DNA from: Acidobacteria bacterium Mor1
GTDB lineage: Bacteria; Acidobacteriota; Polarisedimenticolia; Polarisedimenticolales; Polarisedimenticolaceae
Assembly: GCA_001664505.1 (NCBI GenBank)
Contig: CP011806.1
Coordinates: 2,456,904 to 2,520,903, forward strand
Length of the DNA stretch: 64,000 nt
Direction of reading: 5' to 3'
Shown one piece after another: positions 24,578 to 33,596 of the stretch; position 1 is the first letter of the stretch, and each line of letters opens with the position of its first letter. The notes under the pieces are model-generated. The model worked only from the letters and a program-made list of their open reading frames with translations. It had not been told where the DNA came from and searched no databases. The position numbers and the translations under genes are program-made.

Positions 24578-24887
24578 GGCGAAAAGAGAGCGTCTAGAAC
24601 AGAAAGGCTGGCGAGTCGGCACAACCGATGAATTCCTCGACCTCACGCCTGAGGAATCCGCGTACATTGAACTCAAGCTCCGGCTAAGCACCGGACTCAA
24701 GAAACGCCGACAACGTCGAAAGGTAACCCAGGTTCAACTCGCGGAACTCATCAAGTCGAGCCAGTCTCGTGTCGCCAAGATGGAGTCCGGCGATCCCTCT
24801 GTGTCGATGGACCTACTGATTCGGTCTCTCCTCGCGCTGGGTGCGAGTGATCGAGATCTGGCCAGGGTGATTGCCCCGACTCGCTAG
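24570..24887 (+). CDS. XRE-family antitoxin (HigA-like)
   Basis: A 105-residue antitoxin with a C-terminal helix-turn-helix (RKVTQVQLAELIKSSQSRVA followed by KMESGDPSVSMDLLIRSLLALG). It should bind and neutralise the adjacent toxin and, together with it, the palindrome at 24212-24239. The toxin-first order is typical of HigBA. Like the toxin gene, its composition is more AT-rich than its surroundings. Confidence 0.88.
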   Translation: MRKAKRERLEQKGWRVGTTDEFLDLTPEESAYIELKLRLSTGLKKRRQRRKVTQVQLAELIKSSQSRVAKMESGDPSVSMDLLIRSLLALGASDRDLARVIAPTR

Positions 24888-24923
24888 TTTCCTCGACGCC
24901 CTCCTCCCAGGCCATTCGCGCAG

Positions 24924-24955
24924 AAAGCCCGGCGATTGCTATGACGCCGGGCTTT
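24924..24955. terminator. Bidirectional transcription terminator
   Basis: A perfect 11-bp stem AAAGCCCGGCG (24924-24934) with CGCCGGGCTTT (24945-24955) around a 10-base loop lies between two convergent genes, with A/T tracts on both sides. It can end both the HigBA transcript and the BNR-propeller transcript. Confidence 0.8.
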
Positions 24956-25073
24956 CCCCTGTCTCGTACTCATATGGGGGAGGCAGACACGCCCCCCTCG
25001 GATAAACACTCAAGTTCTTGGTCACACACGTGGTGCCCGGAAGGGCCCTCGCACCGGACCGCGCACGGCAAAC

Positions 25074-27275
25074 CTACGGGCAAGCCACTACGTTCTGCGT
25101 CGCGCAAGCAGCTCCCGAAACCGGACGCTCACTGTCATCGCTCCGCAGCCCGTACGACCCTTCAGCCCCACCAGTCAGCGGCGTCACCAGCAAGAACCGG
25201 TCTCCCGCCCCTGGCGTGATCGTCGCCGAAGTCGACCCGCCGGTCGAACACTGCACCGGGTTGTACACGCCGAAGTTGCCGACGGCGCCCTCGTAGATGG
25301 CGTAGTCGTCAGCCGCGTTGCAGGCACCCGCCCAGGTCAAAACCAGATCGTTGCCGCTGCGGTTGACCAGGAGCGGCGTCCCGGGCACGCCGCGACCGCC
25401 GAGAACGCTACCGGAACCACTTGCCGCACAACCTGTGCAGGACGACGTATCGACCCCGCTGCAATCCGACGGACAGGTCAGGTTGCCGCCGCTGCAACCG
25501 AAGTCGGCGCAGGTCAGGCCGCCGAAGTCGACGCCGTCGCAGGCCTCCCCCGCCTCCTGGGTGTTGTTGCCGCAGAACGCGCCGCCGGGGGTGATCCCCG
25601 CGGCGTAGACGTCGATGGAGTCGCCGCCGCTGCCGTCTTCGCTGCGGTTGTCGGTGAAGATGGCGATCAGGTCGTCCATCACCATGTCCATGCCCAGGTA
25701 GTCGCCGTACTCGAAACCGTCGTTGATGTTGGGGGACATCTCGGTGGTGACCCGCTGGGGGGCCGACCAGGTCACGGCGCCGTCGGTGGAGAAGGCGTAG
25801 AACAGGTCGACGGCGGTGCGGTCCGCCGAACGCCGGGTGTCGTAGAACACCACGTGGACGGTGCCGTCCTGGCCAACCATCAGGAACGGCTGCCAGCGAT
25901 CGACGGTCAACACGTCGGCGGTCTCATGAGGGATCGACGTGTTCCAGGTATCTCCGCCGTCCCGGGAGTAGGCGACGAACACCTGGGCGTGGTTGTTGTT
26001 GGCGCCGGCATCCGGCGCGGTGATGTCCGGCCAGGCCATGTAGACGCTGTTGGCGAAAGGGCCGTCGCTGCGGTCCACGTCCATGGCGGTGTAGAGCGCG
26101 ACCTCCCGGGCTTCCATCGAGGGCAGAGGGAAGTTGAACGAGGCGTTGGTATTGGCGATCGAGCGGATCGTATCGAAGGTCACGCCGCCGTTGGATGAAC
26201 GGGTCAGGCGGATGGTGCGGCTGTTGAACGCCGGGTAGGCGTAGTAGATCACGCCATCCTTGTCGGTGGTGATGTCGCCGGCGATCCCGCGGTTGTCCGA
26301 CGCACCGTCAAACGCCTGGTTGGTGAAGGTGTTGCCGAAGTCGGTGGAGACCGCAAACTGCAGCACGTTCCCGTTGTGCCAGGTCAGGTAGATGTTGTCG
26401 GTAAAGGGAGAGCCGCCGAACTTGTCGACGTGCATGTACTCCCGGTCGGCGCCGTTGGCGACCTCGCGACGGGGATCTCCCGGGGTGACGTCCTCGAGGT
26501 CGGTCCAGGTCTGGCCTCCGTCGTCGGAGCGGTAGAACCAGAGGCCGCAGCCGCCGAAGAAGCTGCAGCTTCCCAGGGTCACGGTGTAGGCGAACTGGCC
26601 GTCGGAGGACCATTCCACCGCGGGGTCGCAGCAGGTGCTGCCCAGCGGGAGATCCACCTGGGTCCAGGTGGCGCCGCCGTCGTCGGACCAGTGCATGCGC
26701 TGGCCCCCAGAGGGACCGTTGGTGCCGGCGATGACCTGGTCGGTGTTGGCCGGGTTGATCGCGATGGCGGACTCGGATGCGCCGTTGGGCGAGGTGATGC
26801 GGGATTCCCCGGTGATCACGTCGTCGGTCGTCGGCTCACCGGGGTCGGTGACCGGTTCGAGGATCACGTAGTAGCGGTCGTTGTCCCGGGTCAGCTTGCG
26901 GTAGTAGTCGCCGTTGATCTTGTAGCCGCCGAACTGCTGGCGAAAGATGTTGAAGGCGGTCAACGGGTAGCGGGTGGTGCCGTCGCGGGTCAGCTCGGGA
27001 CGAGCCTGACGCAGCTTGACCCGGAACCAGGCCGGGATCGGCTGATGAATCTTGGCCTCATCGGCGGCCAGCACCCCGAGGTCTTCGAGGGTCAGCCGGT
27101 AGTTGCGGTCATCCCAGGGACCGAAGGCGACCAGCGCCTCGTAGTCCACCCGGGGATCGACGCCCCGTTCAGGGTCGATGGCGACGGTCTCTGCCCGGTC
27201 GAGGTAAGTGGTGCCTGCCCACAGCGAGGTGGAAAGCAGGAGTACGGCCACGAGCGTCCATGCGCGTGAGATCAC
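25074..27275 (-). CDS. Secreted BNR/sialidase-like propeller protein with Cys-rich C-terminal module
   Basis: A 733-residue exported protein; start GTG 27275 follows GGAGGGG and the signal peptide is MISRAWTLVAVLLLSTSLWA. Asp-box (BNR) motifs such as HWSDDGGATWTQ, YRSDDGGQTWTD, RSSNGGVTF and AYSRDGGDTWNT define a six-blade sialidase-like propeller at residues 150-560. A short cysteine-rich segment (CGNNTQEAGEACDG and repeats, DUF4215-like) and a C-terminal beta domain follow. Sialidase activity is not implied, because the Arg triad cannot be verified. Confidence 0.83.
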   Translation of the reverse strand: MISRAWTLVAVLLLSTSLWAGTTYLDRAETVAIDPERGVDPRVDYEALVAFGPWDDRNYRLTLEDLGVLAADEAKIHQPIPAWFRVKLRQARPELTRDGTTRYPLTAFNIFRQQFGGYKINGDYYRKLTRDNDRYYVILEPVTDPGEPTTDDVITGESRITSPNGASESAIAINPANTDQVIAGTNGPSGGQRMHWSDDGGATWTQVDLPLGSTCCDPAVEWSSDGQFAYTVTLGSCSFFGGCGLWFYRSDDGGQTWTDLEDVTPGDPRREVANGADREYMHVDKFGGSPFTDNIYLTWHNGNVLQFAVSTDFGNTFTNQAFDGASDNRGIAGDITTDKDGVIYYAYPAFNSRTIRLTRSSNGGVTFDTIRSIANTNASFNFPLPSMEAREVALYTAMDVDRSDGPFANSVYMAWPDITAPDAGANNNHAQVFVAYSRDGGDTWNTSIPHETADVLTVDRWQPFLMVGQDGTVHVVFYDTRRSADRTAVDLFYAFSTDGAVTWSAPQRVTTEMSPNINDGFEYGDYLGMDMVMDDLIAIFTDNRSEDGSGGDSIDVYAAGITPGGAFCGNNTQEAGEACDGVDFGGLTCADFGCSGGNLTCPSDCSGVDTSSCTGCAASGSGSVLGGRGVPGTPLLVNRSGNDLVLTWAGACNAADDYAIYEGAVGNFGVYNPVQCSTGGSTSATITPGAGDRFLLVTPLTGGAEGSYGLRSDDSERPVSGAACATQNVVACP

Positions 27276-27293
27276 GTGTTTGCCCCTCCATTC

Positions 27294-27310
27294 GAGTCGA
27301 TCGTCGACTC
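27294..27310. other. Perfect 7-bp palindrome upstream of the BNR gene
   Basis: GAGTCGA (27294-27300), TCG, TCGACTC (27304-27310) lies 19 bases upstream of the GTG start of the BNR-propeller gene. It could be an operator or an mRNA hairpin close to the ribosome site. The function is unproven. Confidence 0.35.
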
Positions 27311-27477
27311 AAACTGTCATATTAGCGACCTATGGTGTACCGCCATATTCCGGGTTCAACAATCGAAGAGAGGCCGGCGCCGCGATGAACTTGCGGACGG
27401 AGCGTCGCTAGGGCGAAAGGGTTGTTGCGGGAGTGGGAGATCAGGCCGTCAGCAGGGTACCTCTCGTAGTCTCATCA

Positions 27478-27870
27478 CTAGTCGACGCAGATACCACGCT
27501 GGGCCTTGCCGCCGAGTACTTCCATGTAGCAGCCGAAGGTTCTGTCGTCGGCTTCGCAGCGGCCTTCCACGTCCCCCCCGATCTCGGGCTCCACCTCTGC
27601 ACCACCCAGCAGCACCATGCACAGCCCGACGCACTCTGCGCTGTCCCGGCAAACTGTGCCGGCATCGGGGTACGGCGTGACGCACATCGGAGCACCGAAC
27701 ATGCCACGATATTCGATGGCGCCGCCTCCGGCCTCGCAGCCCTCGACATCTAGCTGCGCTAACTGCTGCTTGCGATGCTCCTCCAGACTTCGAGCGAACC
27801 GCTCCCATCTCGACGAGCATGAAGCGCAGAGGCCCATCAAAAGAAACAAACAGATAAGTCGTCTGAACAC
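27478..27870 (-). CDS. Small Cys-rich lipoprotein
   Basis: A 130-residue protein with a lipoprotein signal (MFRRLICLFLLMGLCASC). The mature part holds about ten cysteines, with motifs PYPDAGTVCRDSAECVGLC and GRCEADDRTFGCY, a pattern seen in small secreted proteins of unknown function. GTG 27870 overlaps the stop of the preceding gene by one base (TAGTG), so the two are coupled. The role is unknown. Confidence 0.7.
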   Translation of the reverse strand: MFRRLICLFLLMGLCASCSSRWERFARSLEEHRKQQLAQLDVEGCEAGGGAIEYRGMFGAPMCVTPYPDAGTVCRDSAECVGLCMVLLGGAEVEPEIGGDVEGRCEADDRTFGCYMEVLGGKAQRGICVD

Positions 27871-28829
27871 TATTCGGGCGGACCATAGGAAATGCGGTTG
27901 AGGTCGCCCTGCTGCGCATCCCCATGGGCTGGTGCGGCCGAGTAGACGGAGTACACCAGACCGGAGCCATCCGAGTGATCATCCCACGCGGCGTCCGCGG
28001 CTCGCACCCGCTCCTTGCTGAACGCCCGAGGGAAGATCTGCCCTCGAAACGAGACCTGTCGCTTGGGTACGAAATCGATCGACAACAACCGATCAAAGAG
28101 CTCGGCCGGGTAGCGCCGGCGGGCGGCGTAGTCACTCCGGACGAAGTAGACCAAAATGTCATAGTCGTCGTCGACGAAGTAGGTGAACACCGGTGATTGC
28201 GCCGCACCGTCACCCGGATAGGGCTTGGAGTACTGCCGTAGATCAACGGCCCTTTCCGGCGGACCCAGCACTCGCCTCACGTCGTCAAGCGTCGACACCA
28301 GCGGCTGGAGATCACGCCATGCGCCGGTCTCCCAGAGCACGAAGCCCTGAAGTTCGTTTGGATAGCGAGAGTTTCCTAGGCCCGCTTCGCGACTCCAACA
28401 TGGGCACCAGTCCTCGGTTCTCTCGACTCGCCAGAGCTGCCAGCTCAGGTACAACGGCTCTAGAAACAGACAAAGGTCCGGCTTGCCCCGGTTCTTGAAG
28501 GTGTAGTCCGAGAAGCGGAAGGACCATGATTCCAGAGGAACACCGTCGGCGTAGATCACGACGTCGTGTTTCGGCTGGAGGTCAAGGCCTTCGACCCAGT
28601 GAACCGATTCGTAGTCGAGCTCGATGGGCTCTCGCCGGCCGATGCGCACCGAGTAGGTGTGCCTTGGGTTTCCGCCGGACGGATTGGCCAGCGACTTGCG
28701 CTGATCGTTCGGTTTCGGTACGGGCGCCATGCAGACTCGACCCAGTGGTTGTCCATCGGAGGCGTGAACGTCCCCAACCGACGAGCCGACGGTGAAGAGC
28801 GACAAGATGACAGCTAGAACGAACCTCAC
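27870..28829 (-). CDS. Exported hypothetical protein
   Basis: A 319-residue protein with a signal peptide (MRFVLAVILSLFTVGSSVGD, from GTG 28829). It is rich in aromatic residues (WRVERTEDWCPCW, SPVFTYFVDDDYDILVYFV). I recognise no family. The frame is open further upstream, but that part lies across the divergent promoter region and YajQ, so GTG 28829 at the signal peptide is the sensible start. It is followed by the Cys-rich lipoprotein with a one-base overlap, so both proteins are likely envelope-located and may work together. Confidence 0.7.
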   Translation of the reverse strand: MRFVLAVILSLFTVGSSVGDVHASDGQPLGRVCMAPVPKPNDQRKSLANPSGGNPRHTYSVRIGRREPIELDYESVHWVEGLDLQPKHDVVIYADGVPLESWSFRFSDYTFKNRGKPDLCLFLEPLYLSWQLWRVERTEDWCPCWSREAGLGNSRYPNELQGFVLWETGAWRDLQPLVSTLDDVRRVLGPPERAVDLRQYSKPYPGDGAAQSPVFTYFVDDDYDILVYFVRSDYAARRRYPAELFDRLLSIDFVPKRQVSFRGQIFPRAFSKERVRAADAAWDDHSDGSGLVYSVYSAAPAHGDAQQGDLNRISYGPPE

Positions 28830-28900
28830 GGTCTGCACCTGGTGTCGGAGCCCGGCCTTCCAACGGCAGGGCGCTGCACCAAGCCTACTCTCAAACCCCG

Positions 28901-28991
28901 GGAGTCTGCGAACGCAGACTCCAGCGCCGGGTTGCGCGTCTCGCGCGGCCCGGCCTTTGCCGCCCCTCCCGGAGTCTGCATCCGCAGACTC
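28901..28991. repeat. Pair of near-identical palindromes in a divergent promoter region
   Basis: GGAGTCTGC-GAAC-GCAGACTCC (28901-28922) and GAGTCTGC-ATCC-GCAGACTC (28972-28991) are 70 bases apart. The first lies 71 bases before the GTG of the 28829 gene and the second 81 bases before yajQ, so each faces one of two divergent genes. They may be operators for a common regulator or REP-like elements. Confidence 0.6.
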
Positions 28992-29072
28992 GTGTAAACT
29001 GGGTATCGGTACCGGGACGCCCCGGGTACCCCAACCTCGAGCCCTACCCCAGCGGAAGACCCAGGAGAAATC

Positions 29073-29576
29073 ATGGCCAACCCATCCTTCGACATCACCA
29101 CCGGCTGCGACCTCCAGGAGGTCGATAACGCCGTCAACCAGGCGATCAAGGAGATCCGCCAGCGCTACGACTTCAAGGGGCTGACCGTCGCCATCGAGTT
29201 CAAGCGGGACGACGCCAAGGTGGTGCTGAGCGGGCCCGAGGACTTCAAGGTCCAGGCGATGACCGAGGTGCTGAACCAGAAGATGGCCCGGCGCGGCGTT
29301 CCGCTGAAAAACCTGCACTACGGCGAGATCCAGCAGGCCGGCGGCAACACGGTCAAACAGGAGATCGACCTGCAGCAGGGCATCTCGATGGACACGGCCA
29401 AGGCGATCGTCAAGTACATCAAGGATCAGAAGATCAAGAAGGTCCAGGCGGCGATCCAGGGAGAGCAGGTCCGGGTGACCTCGCCCAAGCGAGACGACCT
29501 GCAGACCGCGATCGCGGTGCTGAAGAAGAAGGACTTCGGCGTCGAGCTACGCTTCGGCAACTACCGCGGCGACTGA
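29073..29576 (+). CDS. yajQ: YajQ family nucleotide-binding protein
   Basis: A 167-residue protein that matches YajQ end to end: PSFDITTGCDLQEVDNAVNQ at the start, then RYDFKGLTVAIEFKRDD, KQEIDLQQGISMDTAKAIVK and IKKVQAAIQGEQVRVTSPKR. YajQ proteins have a double ferredoxin-like fold; some members bind cyclic di-GMP or nucleic acid. A good ribosome site (AGGAGA) precedes ATG 29073. It is monocistronic as far as can be seen. Confidence 0.94.
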   Translation: MANPSFDITTGCDLQEVDNAVNQAIKEIRQRYDFKGLTVAIEFKRDDAKVVLSGPEDFKVQAMTEVLNQKMARRGVPLKNLHYGEIQQAGGNTVKQEIDLQQGISMDTAKAIVKYIKDQKIKKVQAAIQGEQVRVTSPKRDDLQTAIAVLKKKDFGVELRFGNYRGD

Positions 29577-29622
29577 TCCACCGCGGGTTGGCCGGACCGA
29601 AGGCGCGGCATACAATGCGCCG

Positions 29623-31509
29623 ATGATCAGACAGCCAGTCAGGTTCAAGCTCCCGGCATGGGTGGCCATCGCGGCGCTCTGCTTCGCCATTCCCTGCCCC
29701 GGGCTTCACGCGCAGGCCGACGAGATCCCTCGCGAGTTCCTCACCCTCGCCGAGACCAGCGGGTTCAAGCAGACGCCGGACTACGCCGAAACGCTGGAGT
29801 TCGTGCGCCGGCTGATGCCGCCGATCGCCGAGCCGCCGAGGCCCGGCTGGAACAACCGCTACACCTTGCGCATGGACCGGTTCGGCCGCTCGGCCCAGGG
29901 CCGGGCGATGCCGCTGGTGGTCGCCTCGACCCGCGACGCCTCGACTCCCGATCGCGCCCGGCGCAGCGGCAAGCCGATCCTGCTGGTGTTCAACGGCATC
30001 CACGCCGGAGAGATCGACGGCAAGGACGCGTCGCTGATGCTGCTGCGGGACATCGCCCGGGGCAAGCACGACGCCCTGCTGGACAAGGTCACTCTGCTGC
30101 TGGTGCCGATCTATAACGTCGACGGCCACGAGCGGCGCTCCCGCTACAACCGCCCCAACCAGAACGGCCCCGAGGAGATGGGCTTCCGCACCACGACCAA
30201 GGGCAACGACCTGAACCGGGACCACACCAAGCTGCGCACTCCCGAGGCGCGGGCGCTGATCGAGCTCTACAACCGTTGGAAGCCGCACATGGTGATCGAC
30301 AACCACGTGACCAACGGCTCGGACCACGAGTGGGTGCTGACCTACATCCGCACCGAGGCGCCGCAGCTCGCCACCGGTGTCAGCGCCTGGCTCGACGGAC
30401 ACCTGGAGCGGGTGCTGGCCGCCACAGAAGAGCGGGGGCACCGCACCGGGCCCTACATCAGCGTGATCGACCGCAACGATCCCTCCAAGGGCTTCCGCAC
30501 CGCGGCGGGTGAGGCGCGCTTCTCGTCGGGCTACTTCGCCTTGCGCCACCGGCCGGCGATCACCGTCGAGAACCATGTCTACAAAACCTACGAGCAGCGG
30601 GTCCGGGCCAACCACGCCTACATGGTCGAAACCCTCGAGGATCTGGCGGCTCGCGGCAACGAACTGGTCGCCGCCGTTGCGGCCGCCGAAGCTCAGACGG
30701 TGTCCCACGGCGGAGCCGGCGCGGCGCCGTCCACGCTGAACCTCAGCTTCAAAGAGACCGCCGAGCAGGACCGGGTCCTCTGGCCGGTCTACGACTGGAA
30801 GATCGAGGAGTCCCCTTCCCTGGGCGTGCCGGTGCTGCGCTATCAGCGAGGCAAGCTGCGGGAGACCGACGTCCCCTGGCATCACCGGGTCGAACCGGAC
30901 GCGGTGATCACCCGCCCCCGGGGCTATCTGGTGCCCCCGGGCTGGCCGGTGATCGAGGAGACTTTGCTGGCCCACGGACTGCGGGTGGAGATGCTGACCA
31001 GGGAGGTGACCCTCCCGGTCGAGACCCGGCGCATGACCGATCCGGAGTTTGCCGGCTTCCCCTACCAGGGGCTGCACCGGGTCAACAGCGTCACCGTGGA
31101 AACCCGAACCGAGACGCGTACGCTGCCCTCGCGCACTCTGTGGGTGCCGGCGGACCAGCCGGATTTCCAGGTGGCCGCACAGCTACTGGAGCCGGAAGCG
31201 CCTGATTCGCTATTGCGCTGGGGGCTGCTCTCCGCCGTGTTCGAGCGCAAGGAGTGGATCGGCCCCGGTAAGCTGGACGAACTGCTCCCTGACCTGCTGA
31301 AGGATCCGGCCATCCGCAAGGAGTGGGAAGCGGCGCTGGAAGACGAGGCCTTCGCCGGCAACCCAAGGGCGCGACTGACCTGGTGGCATCGACGCACGCC
31401 GTACTGGGATGAGACCATCGGCCTGATGCCGGCCTATCGTTTGATGGAATCCCGCACGCTGCCGACGGAACCGGTCGGTGGGAAGGGCAAAGGAAAGGGC
31501 ACGCGATGA
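29623..31509 (+). CDS. Secreted M14-family zinc carboxypeptidase
   Basis: A 628-residue exported metallopeptidase with a signal peptide (about residues 1-31). Zinc ligands are visible at H127-A-G-E130 and H228 (DNHVTNG); the catalytic Glu is probably E316 (ITVENHVY) or E324. The C-terminal 270 residues form an additional beta-rich domain common to large M14 enzymes from Acidobacteriota and Bacteroidota. The stop overlaps the start of the TlpA-like gene by 4 bases, so this is the first gene of a three-gene operon. It probably trims peptides in the periplasm or outside the cell. Confidence 0.88.
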   Translation: MIRQPVRFKLPAWVAIAALCFAIPCPGLHAQADEIPREFLTLAETSGFKQTPDYAETLEFVRRLMPPIAEPPRPGWNNRYTLRMDRFGRSAQGRAMPLVVASTRDASTPDRARRSGKPILLVFNGIHAGEIDGKDASLMLLRDIARGKHDALLDKVTLLLVPIYNVDGHERRSRYNRPNQNGPEEMGFRTTTKGNDLNRDHTKLRTPEARALIELYNRWKPHMVIDNHVTNGSDHEWVLTYIRTEAPQLATGVSAWLDGHLERVLAATEERGHRTGPYISVIDRNDPSKGFRTAAGEARFSSGYFALRHRPAITVENHVYKTYEQRVRANHAYMVETLEDLAARGNELVAAVAAAEAQTVSHGGAGAAPSTLNLSFKETAEQDRVLWPVYDWKIEESPSLGVPVLRYQRGKLRETDVPWHHRVEPDAVITRPRGYLVPPGWPVIEETLLAHGLRVEMLTREVTLPVETRRMTDPEFAGFPYQGLHRVNSVTVETRTETRTLPSRTLWVPADQPDFQVAAQLLEPEAPDSLLRWGLLSAVFERKEWIGPGKLDELLPDLLKDPAIRKEWEAALEDEAFAGNPRARLTWWHRRTPYWDETIGLMPAYRLMESRTLPTEPVGGKGKGKGTR

Positions 31510-32804
31510 AGACGTGGAACGGGCGCGGCCAGGCCGGCCAGACGATGGGGACGATTCAACGAACAGGGGCGTTGCTGCTGGCGCTCGCCCTGCTGATGCT
31601 CAGCGGCTGCGGCGATGACGAGGGCCAGTTCGTGCCCGACACCCATCCCACCGCGGGTCTGTGGCGGGCCTGGCTGGACAGCCCCGGCGGCGAACTTCCC
31701 TTCGGCCTGATCCTGATCCAAAAGCAGGGGCTCTGGAACGCCACCCTGATCAACGGCGAGGAACGGATCCCGGTGCCCCGGGTCACGCTCATGGGCGACC
31801 AGTTGAGGTTGTCGGCGCCCCACTACGATTCGTCGATCGTGGCCACGGTGTCCGAGGACCGCAAGCGCCTCGACGGTCGCTGGCAGAAGACCGCCGGCGG
31901 CGGCGAGACCTCGGAGCTTCCGTTCCACGCGGTCCACGGAGCGGACCCGCGCTTCCCGCTCCCCACCGGCACCGTCAACGATGCCGACGCGGTCGCCGGG
32001 CGCTGGCGGGTCGATTTCGAAACCGACGAGCACCCGGCGGTCGCCGAACTACGCACCGGCTCCGACGGCGCGCTGCTGGGCACCTTCCTCACCGCCGTCG
32101 GCGACTATCGCTACCTGGCGGGCAGCTTCGCCGGCAACAAGCTGCGGCTTTCCTGCTTCGACTTCGCCCACGCCTTCCTGTTTCATGCCGACCTGACCGA
32201 CGACGGCATGCGCGGGGATTTCTGGTCTCGAGATAGCTGGCACGAGACCTGGGAAGCGGTGCGCGACGACGCGGCGACCCTGCCCGACGGCTTCGGCATG
32301 ACCGTCTGGAACGAGCAGGTCGCTCTGGGCGATCTGACCTACCCGAATCTCGATCTGGAGCCCACCGCGATCTCGTCGCTGACCGGCAAGGTCACCGTGC
32401 TTGAGGTGTTCGGGTCCTGGTGCCCCAACTGCAACGACGCGATCCGCCACATGATCGACCTGGAGCAGGCCTACGGCGACCGCGGCCTGGAGGTGGTCGG
32501 TCTGGCGTTCGAACTGACCGGCGACGCCGAACGGGACGCCGCCCAGGTGCGCCGCTTCAACGACTATCACGGAGTCGAGTTCCCGGTACTGCTTGCGGGT
32601 ACCTACGACAAGGCCGAGGCCTCGGAGCAGTTCCCGTTGATCGACAAGGTGCGGGCCTACCCGACCACGATCTTCCTCGACGCAAACGGCAAGATCCGCC
32701 ACATCTACACCGGCTACGTCGGCCCGGCGACGGGACACTCCCACGCGGCGCTGCGGGACAAGTTCGATCAGATCGTCCTGGATCTTCTGGCCGAAGCTTC
32801 GTGA
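31506..32804 (+). CDS. TlpA-like thioredoxin lipoprotein
   Basis: A 432-residue protein with lipobox LMLSGC. The first 240 mature residues are a beta-rich domain of the type fused to TlpA proteins (GLWRAWLDSPGGELPFGLIL). A TlpA/ResA thioredoxin fold follows with W305-C306-P-N-C309 and the cis-proline segment AYPTTIFLDANGK. It is a membrane-bound thiol oxidoreductase, probably for reduction of extracytoplasmic disulfides. ATG 31506 overlaps the M14 stop; ATG 31548 would give a cleaner signal peptide. Coupled at the 3' end to the GDPD gene by GTGA. Confidence 0.86.
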   Translation: MKTWNGRGQAGQTMGTIQRTGALLLALALLMLSGCGDDEGQFVPDTHPTAGLWRAWLDSPGGELPFGLILIQKQGLWNATLINGEERIPVPRVTLMGDQLRLSAPHYDSSIVATVSEDRKRLDGRWQKTAGGGETSELPFHAVHGADPRFPLPTGTVNDADAVAGRWRVDFETDEHPAVAELRTGSDGALLGTFLTAVGDYRYLAGSFAGNKLRLSCFDFAHAFLFHADLTDDGMRGDFWSRDSWHETWEAVRDDAATLPDGFGMTVWNEQVALGDLTYPNLDLEPTAISSLTGKVTVLEVFGSWCPNCNDAIRHMIDLEQAYGDRGLEVVGLAFELTGDAERDAAQVRRFNDYHGVEFPVLLAGTYDKAEASEQFPLIDKVRAYPTTIFLDANGKIRHIYTGYVGPATGHSHAALRDKFDQIVLDLLAEAS

Positions 32805-33577
32805 GCCGTGCACCGCTGACGCGGATGAAGCCGGGGCAGAAGCTGCCCTGGGTCATTGCCCACCGGGGACACTCGGCGGGCTATCCCGAGAACACCCTGC
32901 CCGCCTTCAGGGCGGCGCTGGCCGCCGACTGCGACGGCATCGAGACCGACGTCCAGCTCACCGCAGACGGCGAGCCGGTGCTGTTTCATGACTGGGTCCT
33001 GAACAAGGCGGGCCGCCGGGGACGCCGGGTCGAGTCGATGGAGCTGGCCGATTTGCGAAAACTCGATGCAGGGAGCTGGTTCGACCGGCGCCATCGCCGG
33101 GTGCGCGTCGCGACCCTCGACGAGGCACTGAAGCGCCACGGCAAGGCCTGTCTGTGGATGTTCGAGGTCAAGTCCCACCCGAAGCGTCGGGTGGACGGCC
33201 GCTACGCCCGGCTCGGGGCCATTGTGGCTCGGCGGCTCAAGGCCGCCCGGCTCCTGCGCCATGGGGTACTGCTCAGCTTCGACCCCGAAGTGCTGGAGGC
33301 GGGCCGCGAGGCGGTGCCCCAGGTGCGCACCGTGCTCAACGTCAAGAAGATGCGCCGGGTCGGCGCCCGCGAACGCAAGCTGTTGGAGCCGCTGGACGGC
33401 GTGTCCTTCGACATCCGCACCGTCACTCCCGCCCTGGTCCGCGACGTGCAGGAGATGGGCAAGCCGGTCTACACCTGGACCTGCAACTCCCGTCGCCGGG
33501 TGCAGAAGGCGCTGGATGCCAGGGTCGACGCCATCATGAGCGACGACCCCAAGTGGCTGGCCTCCCTCCTTCGCTGA
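32801..33577 (+). CDS. Glycerophosphodiester phosphodiesterase
   Basis: A 258-residue GDPD enzyme that cleaves glycerophosphodiesters to glycerol-3-phosphate and an alcohol. The active-site residues are in place: H21-R-G (AHRGHSAGYPENT), E48-T-D50, H63-D (LFHDWVL) and E at MFEVKSH. No signal peptide is visible, so it is probably cytoplasmic. The GTG 32801 start overlaps the TlpA-like stop (GTGA). The frame is open for 127 codons further upstream only because of overlap with the previous gene. Confidence 0.92.
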   Translation: MSRAPLTRMKPGQKLPWVIAHRGHSAGYPENTLPAFRAALAADCDGIETDVQLTADGEPVLFHDWVLNKAGRRGRRVESMELADLRKLDAGSWFDRRHRRVRVATLDEALKRHGKACLWMFEVKSHPKRRVDGRYARLGAIVARRLKAARLLRHGVLLSFDPEVLEAGREAVPQVRTVLNVKKMRRVGARERKLLEPLDGVSFDIRTVTPALVRDVQEMGKPVYTWTCNSRRRVQKALDARVDAIMSDDPKWLASLLR

Positions 33578-33596
33578 GGCTTCGGAGGGGAGGCCT

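Noticed and set aside
24175-25073. Integrated element around the HigBA-like pair
   Set aside because: No integrase, transposase or flanking direct repeats were found; the island is limited to two genes.
28901-28991. CRISPR-like repeat
   Set aside because: Only two palindromic copies are present, without a spacer series or cas genes.
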